Below are positions 34,885-47,267 of a stretch of DNA of 64,000 nt, piece after piece. The DNA is from Siphonodentalium dalli (Eukaryota; Mollusca; Scaphopoda; Gadilida; Siphonodentaliidae), in contig CP136067.1 of assembly GCA_032622095.1 (NCBI GenBank), positions 122,177,030 through 122,241,029 on the forward strand. The letters are read 5' to 3'. Position 1 is the stretch's first letter; each line of letters starts with the position of its first letter. The notes beneath the pieces are model-generated. The model saw only the letters and a program-made list of their open reading frames with translations, was not told the DNA's origin and ran no database searches. Position numbers and translations under genes: made by a program.

Positions 34885-35082
34885 GTGGTTGTCATCTCAT
34901 ATCCTCGATCATCTTGGGAAGTTATTGTGGTCTAAGATTGCATGCATGAATCATTGGGGTGTTCGATTGACCTTTACAATCTAATGTGAGAATTCGCCAG
35001 TAAATATAAGATTTTAGTCGTTCCGTTGTGGGGACAAAATCGTTATCTCTTCAACATTGAATACATGGAGATTTGATAGCTA

Positions 35083-35260
35083 CAGTAATGCCCGAAGTAT
35101 ATGACCCTTTAACCGCAGCAGAATTATGGGAACTTTTTCAGGATTTAGTCGGAAATATGGCTTTCCGATGAATGGCAGCAAGCCATATTTCCGAATAAAT
35201 CCTGAAAAATTTCCCATAATTATGCTGTGGTTTAGGGGTCGATTATTTAGAACATTACTG
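35083..35260. mobile_element. pogo/mariner-like palindromic MITE, copy 8
   Basis: TA flanks; about 35 bp of the left half of the hairpin tip are deleted, so the two arms are unequal. Confidence 0.8.
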
Positions 35261-35686
35261 TAGATGTCTCCTTTTGAATCCCAGAGATCCACAGGGTTCA
35301 AAATGAGATATCCAGGTATCAAAGTTCCATGTATGCCTGATTTTGCCGAAGATAATGTGTAATCATCACATGAAGATTTCATGGAATCTTACAGGCCGCT
35401 CAAATTAAATTCTACGTTTATCAGGCGATCGTGCATGGTCTTAAAACCCTGCGTGTGCAACCTTTTTATTTGCTGTTGATGTGTAAGAAAAAAATATAAT
35501 TGGTATGAAATAACTATGGTACGTTTTTATACAAACTGCTCGGAACTGTGACCCGTTTCCTCCGATTCAAATTCCGCTTCATTACTGTAATTTTTAACTA
35601 TATGTTAAACATGCGATGTTTTGCATCTAAAAACTATCTATCAGTTAACCTTTCATGGACATATGTAGGGAAACAAAGGCTGCGGG

Positions 35687-35941
35687 CAAGCCTTGAAATA
35701 GTGTGTCTGTCATTTGCAGAATGAGGTCCCCAGAGGGTGAATTTAGTGATGCTACCCCCGCATAGCGGGCTAGCATCACTAAATTCATCCTCTGGGAACC
35801 TCATTCTGCTGAGGTGTAAGCAGAATGAGGTCCCCAGAGGGTGAATTTGGTGATGCTAGCCCACTATGCGGGGTAGCATCACTAAATTCACCCTCTGGGG
35901 ACCTCATTCTGCAAATGACAGACACACTATTTCAAGGCTTG
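35687..35941. mobile_element. CAAGCC foldback MITE, short form, copy 3
   Basis: 255 bp, intact ends, but no matching 8-bp duplication (CTGCGGG before, TAGCCAAC after), unlike the other short copies. Confidence 0.82.
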
Positions 35942-36191
35942 TAGCCAACACAGAGGTGGAATGCTTCATTGGCATCTCTCGCAGAAATAAAAAAAATTAA
36001 TTAAAACCTGCGCACTTGCATTCTTTTCAAAATTATGTGGTCTGAGAAATGGGATATTGACTTACGCGGCCTTACATTATATGTTTTTAAGTGATAATAT
36101 TTCAATTGGAATCATCAGTAAATTTGTGTTTTAATTTTATCAAAATCATGACCATTCAAATTTGATAACAAAATAGCTTTTGGTTAACACA

Positions 36192-36527
36192 TTAACCTCT
36201 TCGCTGCTAAATGACGTTATGACGTCATGTGCTCGACTGTTGACGTTATTGCCATTTTCCAATAGGAAAATATAACGGGAATACCACAAGAACCATAAAA
36301 CTGACTCAGTTGAAAGGCTATTATCGTTCACAATCGTGGAACACCATACACTGTTTGAAACTTCGAGATACAGTTATTCCGATGCACTAATCTCTGAGTT
36401 CCAGTTTTGTATAATGGCCTACTGCTAGTGTGCAGAAGTAGGTCCGTAGTCCGTAGGACCATATAGCACACGGCGTGCACTTTTACGTCCGTAATAGTTA
36501 CGGATGTCATAGCAGCGAAGAGGTTAA
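36192..36527. mobile_element. piggyBac-like MITE A5, copy 2
   Basis: 336 bp with TTAA at both ends and TTAACCTCTTCGCTGCTA termini; intact counterpart of 17837-18173. Confidence 0.85.
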
Positions 36528-37133
36528 TTTGTGTTTTTGTATGAATAGCTATTTGAATCTTATAAGATAGTTTCTTCATAATCAGGTCTTCTGTACTCCC
36601 ATTTATATCTACAAAGTTTCCACTTATGTTTCCGCAAAACTAAAACTAAAATGTTTTCATTTCAGCTCTCTTAGCATTATCATTTTATTTGAAATATTTC
36701 TTTTTAAGCATTCCGTCTTGGGACAGTTACAACACCTCCCTCGTCTACCTCTCTTAATATTTGCAGTGTGAGAGTATTTCATAATATTGTAAAATTATGC
36801 TGAGCACTTTACGAAACTGCACATTTACTTATTTGTTTTCGATTGTCATTTTTGCCTTTTCACTCATTGTAAACATAATTGTGTTAATTGAGTTTAGCGA
36901 ATACCCAATTGATAATATGTAGACAATTTTTAGGAGATTTAGAATATTCCTTTCCCATCAAGGCATAATTACATACGCATATTTATTGTGTTTTCACTTG
37001 TTTGAGTGTTAAATGTGATTTGTATGAAATGTTGTCTTGAATGCAATCTTTTGTCTTATTCCACTCTGAAAATTGAACAACTTAAAGCCAAACATTACTC
37101 ACAGCTATAAATTTAGAAAATATGAACATCATA

Positions 37134-37346
37134 CAGTAATGCTCTAAGTAATCGACCCCTTAACCACAGCAGAATTATGGGTAACTTTTCAGGATTTAGT
37201 CGGAAATATGGCTTGTTGCCATTCATCGGAAAGCTCTCCACGAGAGCTTTCCGATGAATGGCAACAAGCCATATTTCCAAAAAAATCCTGAAAAGTTACC
37301 CATAATTCTGCTGTGGTTAAGGGGTCAAATACTTAGAGCATTACTG
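37134..37346. mobile_element. pogo/mariner-like palindromic MITE, copy 9
   Basis: Complete 213-bp palindrome with TA on both sides; one arm has AAAAAAAT where TTTAGT-complement is expected. Confidence 0.88.
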
Positions 37347-38840
37347 TAGTCATATCTGTAGTCATATGTTAGGGCAAAGATCATTGAGGAAAAAAAATTT
37401 GAAGAAAACAAAATTTGGGATATTCACGAAATACCTATTAAATTTTGAGGTGTTCAGTTGTAAAGATGTTCTCAAATCTGCTAATGTAAACTATAATGTT
37501 TAAACACCATATGTGCCTTTAATTTTTAAAGAGAAGATTGAATTAAATTTGAGCCATATTCACACACAAAAAAACCCGCGACCCTCATATTAAAAAAATA
37601 TTATTATTTAAAAAACTTTCCCTTCTATATAAATCGAAGTTTTATTATCTTATTTGATGATTTGAGGATAGATTGGCTTTGTTATTATGTCATTACCCCA
37701 ACTGTGAATGATTCTGGGATGGGGACAACAGTTATAATCCTACAGACTAAAATACCTTAAAGCCAGACAGTTTAATTTACGTTCCCCTATTGCTGGTCGG
37801 CATTGCAACACAAATGTTAACTTCTGTCCAAAAGTCATTTATCATCGTTAAGTCAGTTAATCCTTGGTAAATAACACAATACCATAACTTATTGAGTAAA
37901 ATTAATCAAATATTTCTTTTTTTCCCACCGTAGATGGTCATTAAGCCAAAAATTTGATTAGATTGTCAACAACAAAATTATATTCATCTAAATTGTTAAA
38001 ACGATATGTCTAAGAAAAAATATCAATATCTTTTGACATTCAAACTTAAATATGCCTTCCTCATCTTAATATCGTAAAAACATATTATTTATAATACTGA
38101 ATTGCAAGACAATGATTCAGAGATGTTATGCGGGAACAACATTAGAATGTCTGGCTTCATATTCTATCTTAAGATCACTTTCTTCCCTTTGGCACAGTAA
38201 TAACATATCTGGGCACAACACTCTTCATTTATCTCGACACTTCTGTTCTCGTCTAACATCTAACTGGGCACCATCACGAATTTCCCCCACACCTGGTCAC
38301 TATACTCAAGTGTAAATAATTCTCATTGTGTATGTTGAATTTGAATCACAGTTTATACTTTGAATCACAGTTTATTATTTTTCAAAGGTGAAGATATTGA
38401 ATTTCAAGCAAATTTTGCGCTCTAGGATGACAATGACAGCAGATCTTAGATACTGGTTTGACTACTCAAATAAATTAAACTTTGTAGGTGGTAAATCTGG
38501 AGTTGGTATGGACACTCTGTAGCCACATAGCCAAATTAGAAGACAGAAATTTTGCCATAATTCTGATACAAATAACTTTCTGTTTGAATTTTTTTTACAC
38601 CGAAACAGGTTCTACACTTTACAATTTGTATCAAGTCAATTCACTATGTAATATAATTAAATTTGCTCATTCGAATATAGCCTTCCTCGTTTGTTATCCA
38701 GTGGCATCATTGAATTTGTTAAAAATAATCTAAGTATATCTGTGACGCACAAACCAGCACACATATAGCTATTAAGTACTAACGATTTTGTGTTGTGTGT
38801 AAGCCCCATCTACATCACTGTTTCTTTATTTGCTCCGAAG

Positions 38841-38939
38841 GAGGGAAGGACAGGAGATTATGAACGTGGGGAGTATAGTCGAGATGAAATGGATCGACAG
38901 GACGCCAGTTTGATGGCCCCGCCATCGCATCAGGAAAAG
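38841..38939 (+). CDS. Twitchin-like gene, exon i: 33-residue charged exon with GC donor
   Basis: A 99-nt exon, phase 0 at both ends, after acceptor tttatttgctccgaag. It reads EGRTGDYERGEYSRDEMD then RQDASLMAPPSHQEK, a charged, disordered linker. No GT donor fits: the natural end is AAG followed by gcatgt, so a GC-AG intron is inferred. GC donors are often alternative, and a symmetric phase-0 cassette would be skipped without frameshift. The exon has no homology that I recognise; support is frame continuity, composition and position. It could be a false exon, in which case exon h splices directly to exon j, also in phase 0. Confidence 0.62.
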
Positions 38940-39327
38940 GCATGTTCACGATGACGTCATGCTACCATAGCGACATGGTGTTATTATAGGGGACTTTTTG
39001 TGTTTTCTGTCCTGTTCGATAAATTTGTTTGAGAAAACCACTCAGAAGAGACCATACACACCAGTCGTTGAGACGACATAGAGCTAAAAACTTTTATCAT
39101 GGTACAGACTATCGAAGCAAAATAGATGCTAAATATGATTTTGAGATGTATTCAGGTTTCCAGACCTCCTATTCTGATAACAATATATATTTTTTATAAT
39201 CTTACATCACTATTGACCATGTCCCATTAAAAAAAAAAAATTTGAATCTATAACATGTCATAAAACACCGTAATTGTTAGTGTCCCTTTGAATCTTCCAA
39301 CATAAATTGGTGAGCAATTCAAAACAC

Positions 39328-39556
39328 TCATTGATGAGTAGTTATCCCTAAGGGAATATTCAGATAATAAGTTCAACACATGATTGTTGAACTTATTATC
39401 TGAACATTTCCCTCAATAAGTCTGACTCTTTCTGCACTTTTATGATCGATCGTCTGCTTGTATTACCTGTACATCCCTCCAAATCAATAATAGACCATGC
39501 CAATGCACATTTTTTTTAACTTAATGGGAGAATCCATGTAATATAGAAGGGGTTAA
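39328..39556. mobile_element. TTAA-ended element related to 32150-32699
   Basis: Contains a hairpin of GGGAATATTCAGATAATAAG and its complement, then the same ATCGTCTGC / AATAATAGACCATGCCAATGC segment in inverse orientation, ending AGAAGGGGTTAA. Confidence 0.6.
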
Positions 39557-39671
39557 ACAAGAAGCCTAGAACCTTGAATACATCTTTAATTAAAGATATG
39601 TTGATTTAATCTCCAGATTGGGCCTTACTTATTTATCACCAAAAGTTTTTGAAATGGTTTATATTAAGTAC

Positions 39672-39884
39672 AGTAATGCCTGAAGTATATGACCCTTTAA
39701 CCACAGAAGAATTATGGGAAATTTTTCAGGATTTAGTCGGAAATATGGATTGTTGCCATACATCGGAAAGCTCTCACCGAGAGCTTTTCGATGAATGGCA
39801 GCAAGCCATATTTCCGACTAAATCCTGACAAATTTCCCATAATTCTGCTGTAGTTTAGGGGTCGTTTATTTTCTGACATTACTG
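39672..39884. mobile_element. pogo/mariner-like palindromic MITE, copy 10
   Basis: 213 bp, TA flanks, CGAAGTATATGA left-end variant. Confidence 0.85.
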
Positions 39885-41368
39885 TAGTTGTTATTCATGT
39901 GATATCCTGTGTGGTTTCTTCTGAGAATTTAATTAGTTGCTAGTTTTTTTTAGTTCTAATTAAAGATTTGTAGACTGCGCAGATTATTTAGCATTGAATA
40001 ATGCGGGACTTTGTTTAGTTGACTGGTGATCCGCGATATCTAAATATCTTGTATCGAGATAGAACTAAAACGCTCAAGTTTCAGGCCAATTAGTATTTAC
40101 TATCTACGTCGACTAATAGAAATTCAGTTAATTTTTTTCTAAATTGTCCAAACATTTCGAGTTATTACAGTAATTACCCATAAAAATATTTTATTTTTTT
40201 CAAAGCTGCTCTTTGGTTTCTTGTAAAATGTATCGACATCTGTTTGCTCAGATTATCCGTGGAATATATTTTTTATAATTTCATTGCTTTCAAAAGTTTA
40301 ACCATTTACCATAAAAAATTTATGAATAATGATGATGAGTCTTCTAAATATCATTTTCAATTATCTATTTCTTATATAAAACAAAAATAGGATAAATGGC
40401 GTCTAAAAGTTGTACATTCATTAATTCTCTCGGAACAAAAATCACCTCTTTTGAATAGCTTCGATTTTTCGGCCAAATTTATTTTCTCCTGCTTAGTTCT
40501 TCAATTATAACCCGCTGCTTGCTTGTCTTCTTTTAGCACACCTACCTTTAGCAGAATGTACTGAATAAGAGCCAATATCAGGATAGTAATTCTTCTCTCA
40601 CATAAATGTTGGAATTTTGTTTTATATAGTTGTCCAGGGTTACTGCAGGTGCAGCCTCTGTTACACACACCCATATTCATACTGATACTGAGTCTTGCAG
40701 TCTTCCCAAAAGTATGTCACATTAATCGTTTCGATTGGACGTACATGTATGTAGAAAATATTGCGAGTTTTGGGGGGAAATGAGCGAACTCATTCTTGTG
40801 TTGAAAATTACCAATGGAACATGTATTCTCGCTGGAACATGGGTTTCGCATATTTGAATTTTCGCTCAATTAAATAGAAAAGCCTCCACGCGGATGCTAT
40901 TCTATAAAGCGGAATGGACTTTATTTATCTTGGGTGCCACTAATAGTGACTTCTGATTATTGGTGCTTTTGACATGGAATCCTGCAGTTTGGGAAATAGA
41001 AAGTCTAGATAAAGAAATCAGACCGAGAATTGGACTTGAATTACCTTGAAAAAAGCCTTGAATATTTTTAGTTCAGATCTTTCAATGAAAATTTTTTGTT
41101 TTCATTATTGGCTGATTTGACTAAACTAAACCTTAGATAATAAATTTAGTTGCTAAACTAAATTCTGATATACAGATTATATGGGGTGTAGTAATCTGTA
41201 GACAAGGGAATTATTCTTATAACACAAATGTTTAGATGTATTTTAGTGGATCCTGATGGTACTGTTTGTAATGCTTTTTAGTGTCAACTTATTTTCCCGA
41301 AAACATTTGGGAAAAATAACATTGAGAGAAGTATTCCTGATATTTGCCTCTTTCATCCATATATTGTA

Positions 41369-41581
41369 CAGTAATGCCCTAAATAATTGACCCCTAAACC
41401 ACAGCAGAATTGTGGGTAATTTTTCAGGATTTAGTCGGAAATATGGCTTGTTGCCATTCATTGGAAAGCTCTCAGTGAGAATTTTCCGATGAATGGCAAC
41501 AAGCCATATTTCCGACTAAATCCTGAAAAATTACCCATAATTCTGATGTGGTTAAGGAGTCAATTATTTAGGGCATTACTA
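41369..41581. mobile_element. pogo/mariner-like palindromic MITE, copy 11
   Basis: Complete palindrome; right terminus mutated to ATTACTATA. Confidence 0.85.
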
Positions 41582-42806
41582 TAATGATTTTCATTTCTTT
41601 CAGAACATTTTATGTATATTTTTTTTTTGTAGCTATTTCCATCAGCTTAACACAATTGTAAAATTTTCTGTAGACAGCTTTTAGATATTGTGAAGCGGCA
41701 CTAATCTGATTGGCTAAATGTGTGGAGTGTTCAGTGTGCTGTGTTTATTTCTGTATAACATGTATTCCATATATATAAAATCTGTTTTCTACACAACCGT
41801 ACTTTCTTGTTATATGTTTTGTGCACTTCTATTTGCAGTACTCATTGACGTATATGTTTTATGTACACTCTGAGAAATTCTTGCTGTATGACTATATTTA
41901 TGTTTGTTTCGTTTTATTTTGTAACATTCACCCTCTCCAACATCTCATTACAACATGGCTCCAGTTCAGAATACTTTTCAGAAAACCTGCTTTAATGAGA
42001 AATGAAATAAATAAAAAAAATAATAATATTTGTGTCATAATTTTAGTTAACTTTTTGTAAATACATTGAAACTATAACCAATACTCAACATCATAAAAAT
42101 GTTGTCTATGATTGGATACCTTCAAAATACTTCATTTTGCATAATAATAAATGGGAGCTAAAATTTCTAAGTACATGCAATTTGAGCCATCATCTGACAT
42201 GCGAAATATCTATATTTCTATACTATTCTTTCTTGTGAAAAAGAATTACAACTTTTTTCAAAAAACGAATTCTCAATATCTGTTCACTTTCCCCTCTGTT
42301 CATTTTGTAGTGTGTGTCTTTTGTTTTGTTTCTTCTGTTTCTGTGTTTGTATTTTCTTGTCTTCTGTCCTGTATGTCTGTGTTCTGTCAATATGCTATAT
42401 TCTTATCATTATTCCAAGTTACAATAATGCTCTTTTTTGCTGACAAACCCCCAGTATTTCTATTATTAATGCTCAGTCTAAATACCTTTTATTTTATATA
42501 TATTCTAATAATTATCAAAATAATCTAAATTGTTATATATGTTTTGCTTAATGGCACCATGCAAGCACATTGTACCCAAAATAAGGTAAATGGTTGTTTC
42601 TGTGTTTATCACACACTTACTCTTTCTTCACTATGCACCTATATATGGACACCAGATGCCATGAATTGCCACCTGAACAATAATAGCTGCCTTCTATATT
42701 CGTAACTTGTATCACTTTTCAACATTGATTTTCTGGTCTTTCTAAAAAAACATTTTTTATGAGATTATTGTGTGTAAGATTCGACTAAAAAATTAAATCT
42801 TAAAAT

Positions 42807-43223
42807 TGCTGAATGAGGCCCCCAGAGAGTAATTTAGTGATGCTATCGTCCATGGCAGGCTAGCATCACCAAATTCACCTTCTGTTGAACCTCATTCTGC
42901 TTAGGACTCAACTGCTGTAGGAGAGACCTAGGATCAGATTGAAGTTCCCCAGTTGACTTTGATGATATTCACCCATTAGTCACCTCGATTAATCAATTTA
43001 TCTTCTGCAAATTAGGGGATATAGAAACTTCCCAGAAGGGAAGAAGTAACTAAAAATAATGATTTGAGACTACAGATACTAACCAGAAGATGAGGCCTAA
43101 ACAGAATGAGGTCTGAAGGGGGTGAATTTGGTGCTAGCTAGCCCGCTGTGTGGTGTAGCATCACTAAATTCACCCTCTGGGGACCTCATTCTGCAAATGT
43201 CAGACACACTATATCCAGGCTTG
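42807..43223. mobile_element. CAAGCC foldback MITE, long form, copy 4, left end lost
   Basis: Begins inside the first hairpin arm (GCTGAATGAGGCCCCC); right terminus ATATCCAGGCTTG intact. Confidence 0.78.
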
Positions 43224-43451
43224 TATGATACATGGAAAATGATTGACAAATCCTTCAGGTGGCAAGTCTTATGGTATCTCTTAATTTGTGCAGATGTTTT
43301 TTCTGCATGATTGTTGTATTATATTCATATAATATCAAGGTAATGTTGTCCCTTAGCTGGGATAATTTATCAAAACACCTTCCCTGGGCAGGTGTGTAAA
43401 ATAATTTAAGAAAGCATTTACTCATTAATACAACTTTCCCCTTGAATATAG

Positions 43452-43637
43452 AAGGAGGGTAGTCGGAGATCATCCGTTGAAGCCCCCCAGGTGGAGCTAC
43501 CAGTCAAGAAGGTCACGCAAGAGAAACTGGAATTAATGGAGCAGCAAAGACGCGCCTCAACTCAAGGTCGCCGGCCTTCCCTAATGGAGGTCATTCAAGA
43601 CTTCCCAACTCTTAAAACTAGACAGAAGAAGAAGGAG
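43452..43637 (+). CDS. Twitchin-like gene, exon j: linker with three further PKA-type sites
   Basis: A 186-nt exon, phase 0 at both ends, acceptor ccccttgaatatag and donor gtacaa. It encodes 62 residues: KEGSRRSSVEAPQVELPV, then KKVTQEKLELMEQQRRAST, then QGRRPSLMEVIQDFPTLK and TRQKKKE. RRSS, RRAS and RRPS are all Arg-Arg-X-Ser sites for cAMP-dependent kinase. RRPSL followed by a hydrophobic/acidic EVIQDFPTL segment just before an Ig domain resembles, as I remember it, the phosphorylated D1/D2 linker segments of molluscan twitchin, which control catch. A tandem acceptor (TAGAAG) allows an optional first Lys. Highest-confidence linker exon. Confidence 0.88.
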
Positions 43638-43833
43638 GTACAACAGATGACTGTCACATGATTGTCACATGACTCGTGTCTAACTGCACTAACTCTCTTA
43701 ACGTGTAGACCATGATTTCTGCTGCTTGCCGTAACTTATTATTTACTTTCGCTTTCAATTATAGATGAGTGTATTTGAAAGAAAAGATGTTTCTATTCTC
43801 GAAAATGTTTTGTGGTTTCAACCTTTTCACTAC

Positions 43834-44048
43834 TTAACCCTTTCAGTGCCAAGTCCGATTTTTGTATCAACCCATATTTCCTTGATCATTTTTCAAGTTT
43901 ATTGATTATAATAATGTGATACATTGATGGAAAGAGCTCTTATAGCTCTTTCCATCAATGTATCACATTATTATAAGCAATAAATTTGAAAAATGATCAA
44001 GGAAATATGGGTCGATACAAAAATCGGACTTGGCACTGAAAGGGTTAA
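43834..44048. mobile_element. piggyBac-like MITE A4, complete palindrome
   Basis: A 215-bp near-perfect palindrome from TTAACCCTTTCAGTGCCAAG, centred on AGAGCTCTTATAGCTCTT. It shares GGGTTGATACAAAAATCGGA with A3 but lacks the GCATTCTC hairpin. Confidence 0.9.
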
Positions 44049-44167
44049 AAATAGCTCTACAGTGTATGAAGAATGGAGTCCGGACATTGTAAATTAATTT
44101 GCCCAAATACTTGTGTTATCAGATAAAATTTCATTGTAGATTTAAGATTATTTTCTAACTATTCTCG

Positions 44168-44345
44168 GGTGCCTAATAACCATGATGGCCTAATAATATT
44201 GATGGATGGTGATATATGCTGAAAATAATAATAGTGATGGCAATTTCACTCAATGCCAAATAATAGTGATCATTGGGAATTTTCTCCAAAATTAATAAGC
44301 ATGCTGACACTATTATTAGGCACCTATTATGGTTATTATAGGCTC
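44168..44345. repeat. Imperfect inverted repeat
   Basis: GTGCCTAATAACCATGATGG at left pairs with TATTATTAGGCACC and ATTATGGTTATTATAGG at right; probable decayed foldback element. Confidence 0.5.
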
Positions 44346-44574
44346 TGTTTAAAATAAGGGATGTTTTTAACTGTCAATTATGATTTTTCTCCAGTACTGA
44401 AGAGTTTACACATAGACATACACATTACTAATAACAGAGTTTACAGAGATAGTATATGTTGTATATGTGGTATGCTAATATCAATATTCAAAGTAGCCCT
44501 TAAACCTCTTTCTTTCATGCACTTTTTGATGCCTCATTTAAGCTCTTAATATGGATGGACCTGAGCTCATAATC

Positions 44575-44930
44575 CACTCAAACACCCTTTCATTTGTCTT
44601 TCCATCCATCTATCGTTCCGGGCATATATCTCAGCCAATTTGGTATTTTAATATGTTCAGCATCGTGACTATTTTCAAAATTGGGGTAGATGATGTTCGC
44701 ATTTTTCATTCTCGAGTTATCCTTCTTTATTAATATGAATTTTTTTTTATTGTCCGTCCGCTCAGATATCTCAGCCATGGGTCATCGGATCTCAATTGAA
44801 ATTTGGTAAATAAGGTTCGTCATCATGGCTGCTTTAAAAAGGGGGGCAATTGCCATTTATTTGCGATTTCCATTCTAGAGTTATCCTTCTTTGTTTTTAT
44901 GGAAATCTTGTTTGTATTTTATTTGAGTCA
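44575..44930. repeat. Internally duplicated dispersed repeat
   Basis: ATATCTCAGCCA and TTCTCGAGTTATCCTTCTTT / TTCTAGAGTTATCCTTCTTT each occur twice, about 150-175 bp apart; related to 5785-6064. Confidence 0.5.
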
Positions 44931-45181
44931 TGATAGTAATGGCAAGCAGCAAAATTAACACCTGGTCTATGTAACGTGGAGAAATTGTGACACAGAACGT
45001 ACAGCACTGCTATTTGAATTTACCTCCCACTTATTAACCCACTGTGTACAGCAGTGAGAATATTGTGGAGTCCGGTCTCACAACCTGCTTTTTAACTCAA
45101 CTAACTCTTCGATGTCACAAGAATCTACCACAGTAGCAACACTGCGATGAAGATTCTGCTGTGTACTAATATTCACAAATA

Positions 45182-45966
45182 GTCCTCACACAGTCTCTTT
45201 GAAAAGCCGACGAAAATACTAACCCAACAGAACGGCCCTGTGCCAATGCATTCTCTTATATATGCGAGTCAACCATAGGTCGCCTCGCATATATAAGAGA
45301 ATGCATTGGCTTAACACATTAAAAATTATAAAATTGTTAAAGAATGTAAGAAAAAATGGTAAAAAGTGTTAAAAAAAGATTTTATTTAGGCCAATGCATT
45401 CTCTTATATATGCGAGGCGACCTATGGTCGACTCGCATATATAAGAGAATGCATTGGCACAGGGCATAACTGTAACCATCACAATGTGGTCAATGAGCCG
45501 GTTCCAATGATATCCATATTTGTATGGTTCTATTGAGACAGACCGAAGATATTTTAGGCTGTTGAAGCTTTATTTGGCCGGTTTTGGCCGGTTTGTTGGG
45601 TAAAGGGTTAAAATTAGTTTCTGTATTGAAGAGATTTCCCTCCATTTCATTGGAGAGTGGTGCAGACTATGTGCACCATATTCATTTTACTCATCACAAT
45701 ATAGGAGATACTGTCTTTGAGTTTTTATCAGTCAACGATATTCGTGACCTATTATTCTTTCACATCTTGTTGTATTTATAACTATTTCAAAATACTACGA
45801 TTCTCAAACATTTGCTACACCAGGAATGCATTCCATATTTGGCAATGGTTTACTACATCATGTTGGGACTGCCACGTTGTTGTAGAAATGAAATATAATG
45901 GACACTTCTAGAAACGTACATCCGTTAGGATTATTGTCGTCTTTTCAAAGATACTGGTCCTCACAC
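45182..45966. mobile_element. Inverted-repeat element E, copy 2, interrupted
   Basis: Ends GTCCTCACACAGTCTCTTTG and the complement-like CTTTTCAAAGATACTGGTCC. The left end is followed immediately by an A2 MITE (45219-45611), so the A2 inserted into or replaced part of this element. Confidence 0.65.
45219..45611. mobile_element. piggyBac-like MITE A2, copy 4, nested
   Basis: Left end shortened to CTAACCCAACAGAACGG; right end TTTGTTGGGTAAAGGGTTAA intact. Both hairpins present. Confidence 0.83.
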
Positions 45967-46327
45967 TGAAAGCGATATTGTCTTAAAGTACTGAACACTT
46001 TGGTAATTAGCTTGTCAATTTGAGCAGTTTCCTTCCCAGCTTTCCTGTAGCAATCTTATCTCTACATGATTTTTGGCCACATTGTCGTAGCGCGCTGTTT
46101 GGTAATAAGAATCGGATGCTTGTAGACACTTTCAATTCTTATGTAGAATCTATAAATATATTTTTTAAAGCTGGGTGTATAATAGTTATAAGTTGATATT
46201 CGAACTTGACACCTACCGATAATGGTCTATCGGTTAATATTTTGCTTATGGTTGAACATTGGCCTGTGTCAATTGTCCTAAAACTATAATTTTATATGTG
46301 CGTTCTTATGAAGATTTAATATAGAAT

Positions 46328-46442
46328 ACACCCATAGTAGCCGAAAGTCCCAAATTTTCACTTCAAGTGGAATTGTTGTTTTAACCTCGAACCTTTTGGC
46401 GAGTGGTAAAATTTGGAACGCTCGTCTACTTTGGGTGTATTT
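46328..46442. repeat. Short imperfect inverted repeat
   Basis: ACACCCATAGTAG near the left pairs with CTACTTTGGGTGT at the right; an inner AAATTTTCAC / GGTAAAATTTGG pairing extends it. Confidence 0.4.
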
Positions 46443-46790
46443 TATTTATACCATAATTATTATTTTTGTTTTGTGGCAAAGCTTTGTACCAAAGTGCTCA
46501 CAGCCTTGTGACAGTGCCTCCTTCAGCTCTGGTAACATCGCACTTGAATAAGGCTGCAGGAATGTCGCACTTGCCAATGCTTGTCTAACATGTCTAACAC
46601 TTAACATTGCAAAACACAGTATTTTTGAGAGATTATCAACTACAGATAATCTTAGGGCATATATGAATGTATCAACATTGGGAAGTAAGAAATGCTCTCA
46701 GGCTAATAACGTTAGGCTGGTGCTAAATTTGGATAGATTTTAAGTTGGTTTGCTCAACAGTTGGAAATGGTCGAACATATTGGCATTGGA

Positions 46791-47035
46791 TAACTTGTCC
46801 TGAAATTTTGCAAAAACCTGTGCCAATGCATTCTCTTATATATGCAAGTCTCCCATAGGGAGCCTCGCATATATTAGAAAATAAATTGGTTAACAATATC
46901 TACCTTGACCTTGTAAGCCAGGGCATTCTCTTATATATGTTAGGATCCCTATGTGAGACTTGCATATATAAGAGAATGCAGCGGCACAGGAACTTTAATG
47001 CTGCACCAGCACAGCTCCCGTCGAGAAAGGATTAA
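46791..47035. mobile_element. piggyBac-like MITE A1, copy 5
   Basis: Right part well preserved (GCTGCACCAGCACAGCTCCCG then GGATTAA); left end degraded. Confidence 0.7.
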
Positions 47036-47267
47036 CTCTGTACAAAAATTTCACAGCCTCGTTTCAGCTGATCGCCAACTTCGCTTAACGTTTAGGGTTC
47101 ATATCAAATACATCAAAACATTATTTTTCTAAGTTTAAACTCTAAACACCTAGATTCCATGGCAACAGACATAAATGTCTAAAAATAACTAATATGCCTA
47201 TTGATGTCTGAATAATCACTAATATGTCTATTGTTGCACAATGTCTCATGTTTTAAAGGGTCCCAAG

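Larger units (their letters stand above)
34384..38840 (+). other. Intron between exons h and i
   Basis: Contains the ATTGGCT minisatellite, three families of MITE and unassigned tracts 35261-35686, 36528-37133 and 37347-38840. The last includes an open stretch at 38112-38315 without splice or homology support. Confidence 0.6.
38940..43451 (+). other. Intron between exons i and j
   Basis: Carries elements at 39328, 39672, 41369 and 42807. 39885-41368 and 41582-42806 are AT-rich with no supportable gene; the 125-aa open frame at 42151-42528 is low-complexity Phe/Ser/Val sequence from T-rich DNA. Confidence 0.6.

Noticed and set aside
38112-38315. 67-aa open frame with varied composition
   Set aside because: No plausible acceptor or donor in the required phase and no recognisable domain.
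42151-42528. 125-aa open frame rich in Phe, Val and Ser
   Set aside because: Product of T-rich DNA; no domain, splice signals or repeat of the pattern elsewhere.
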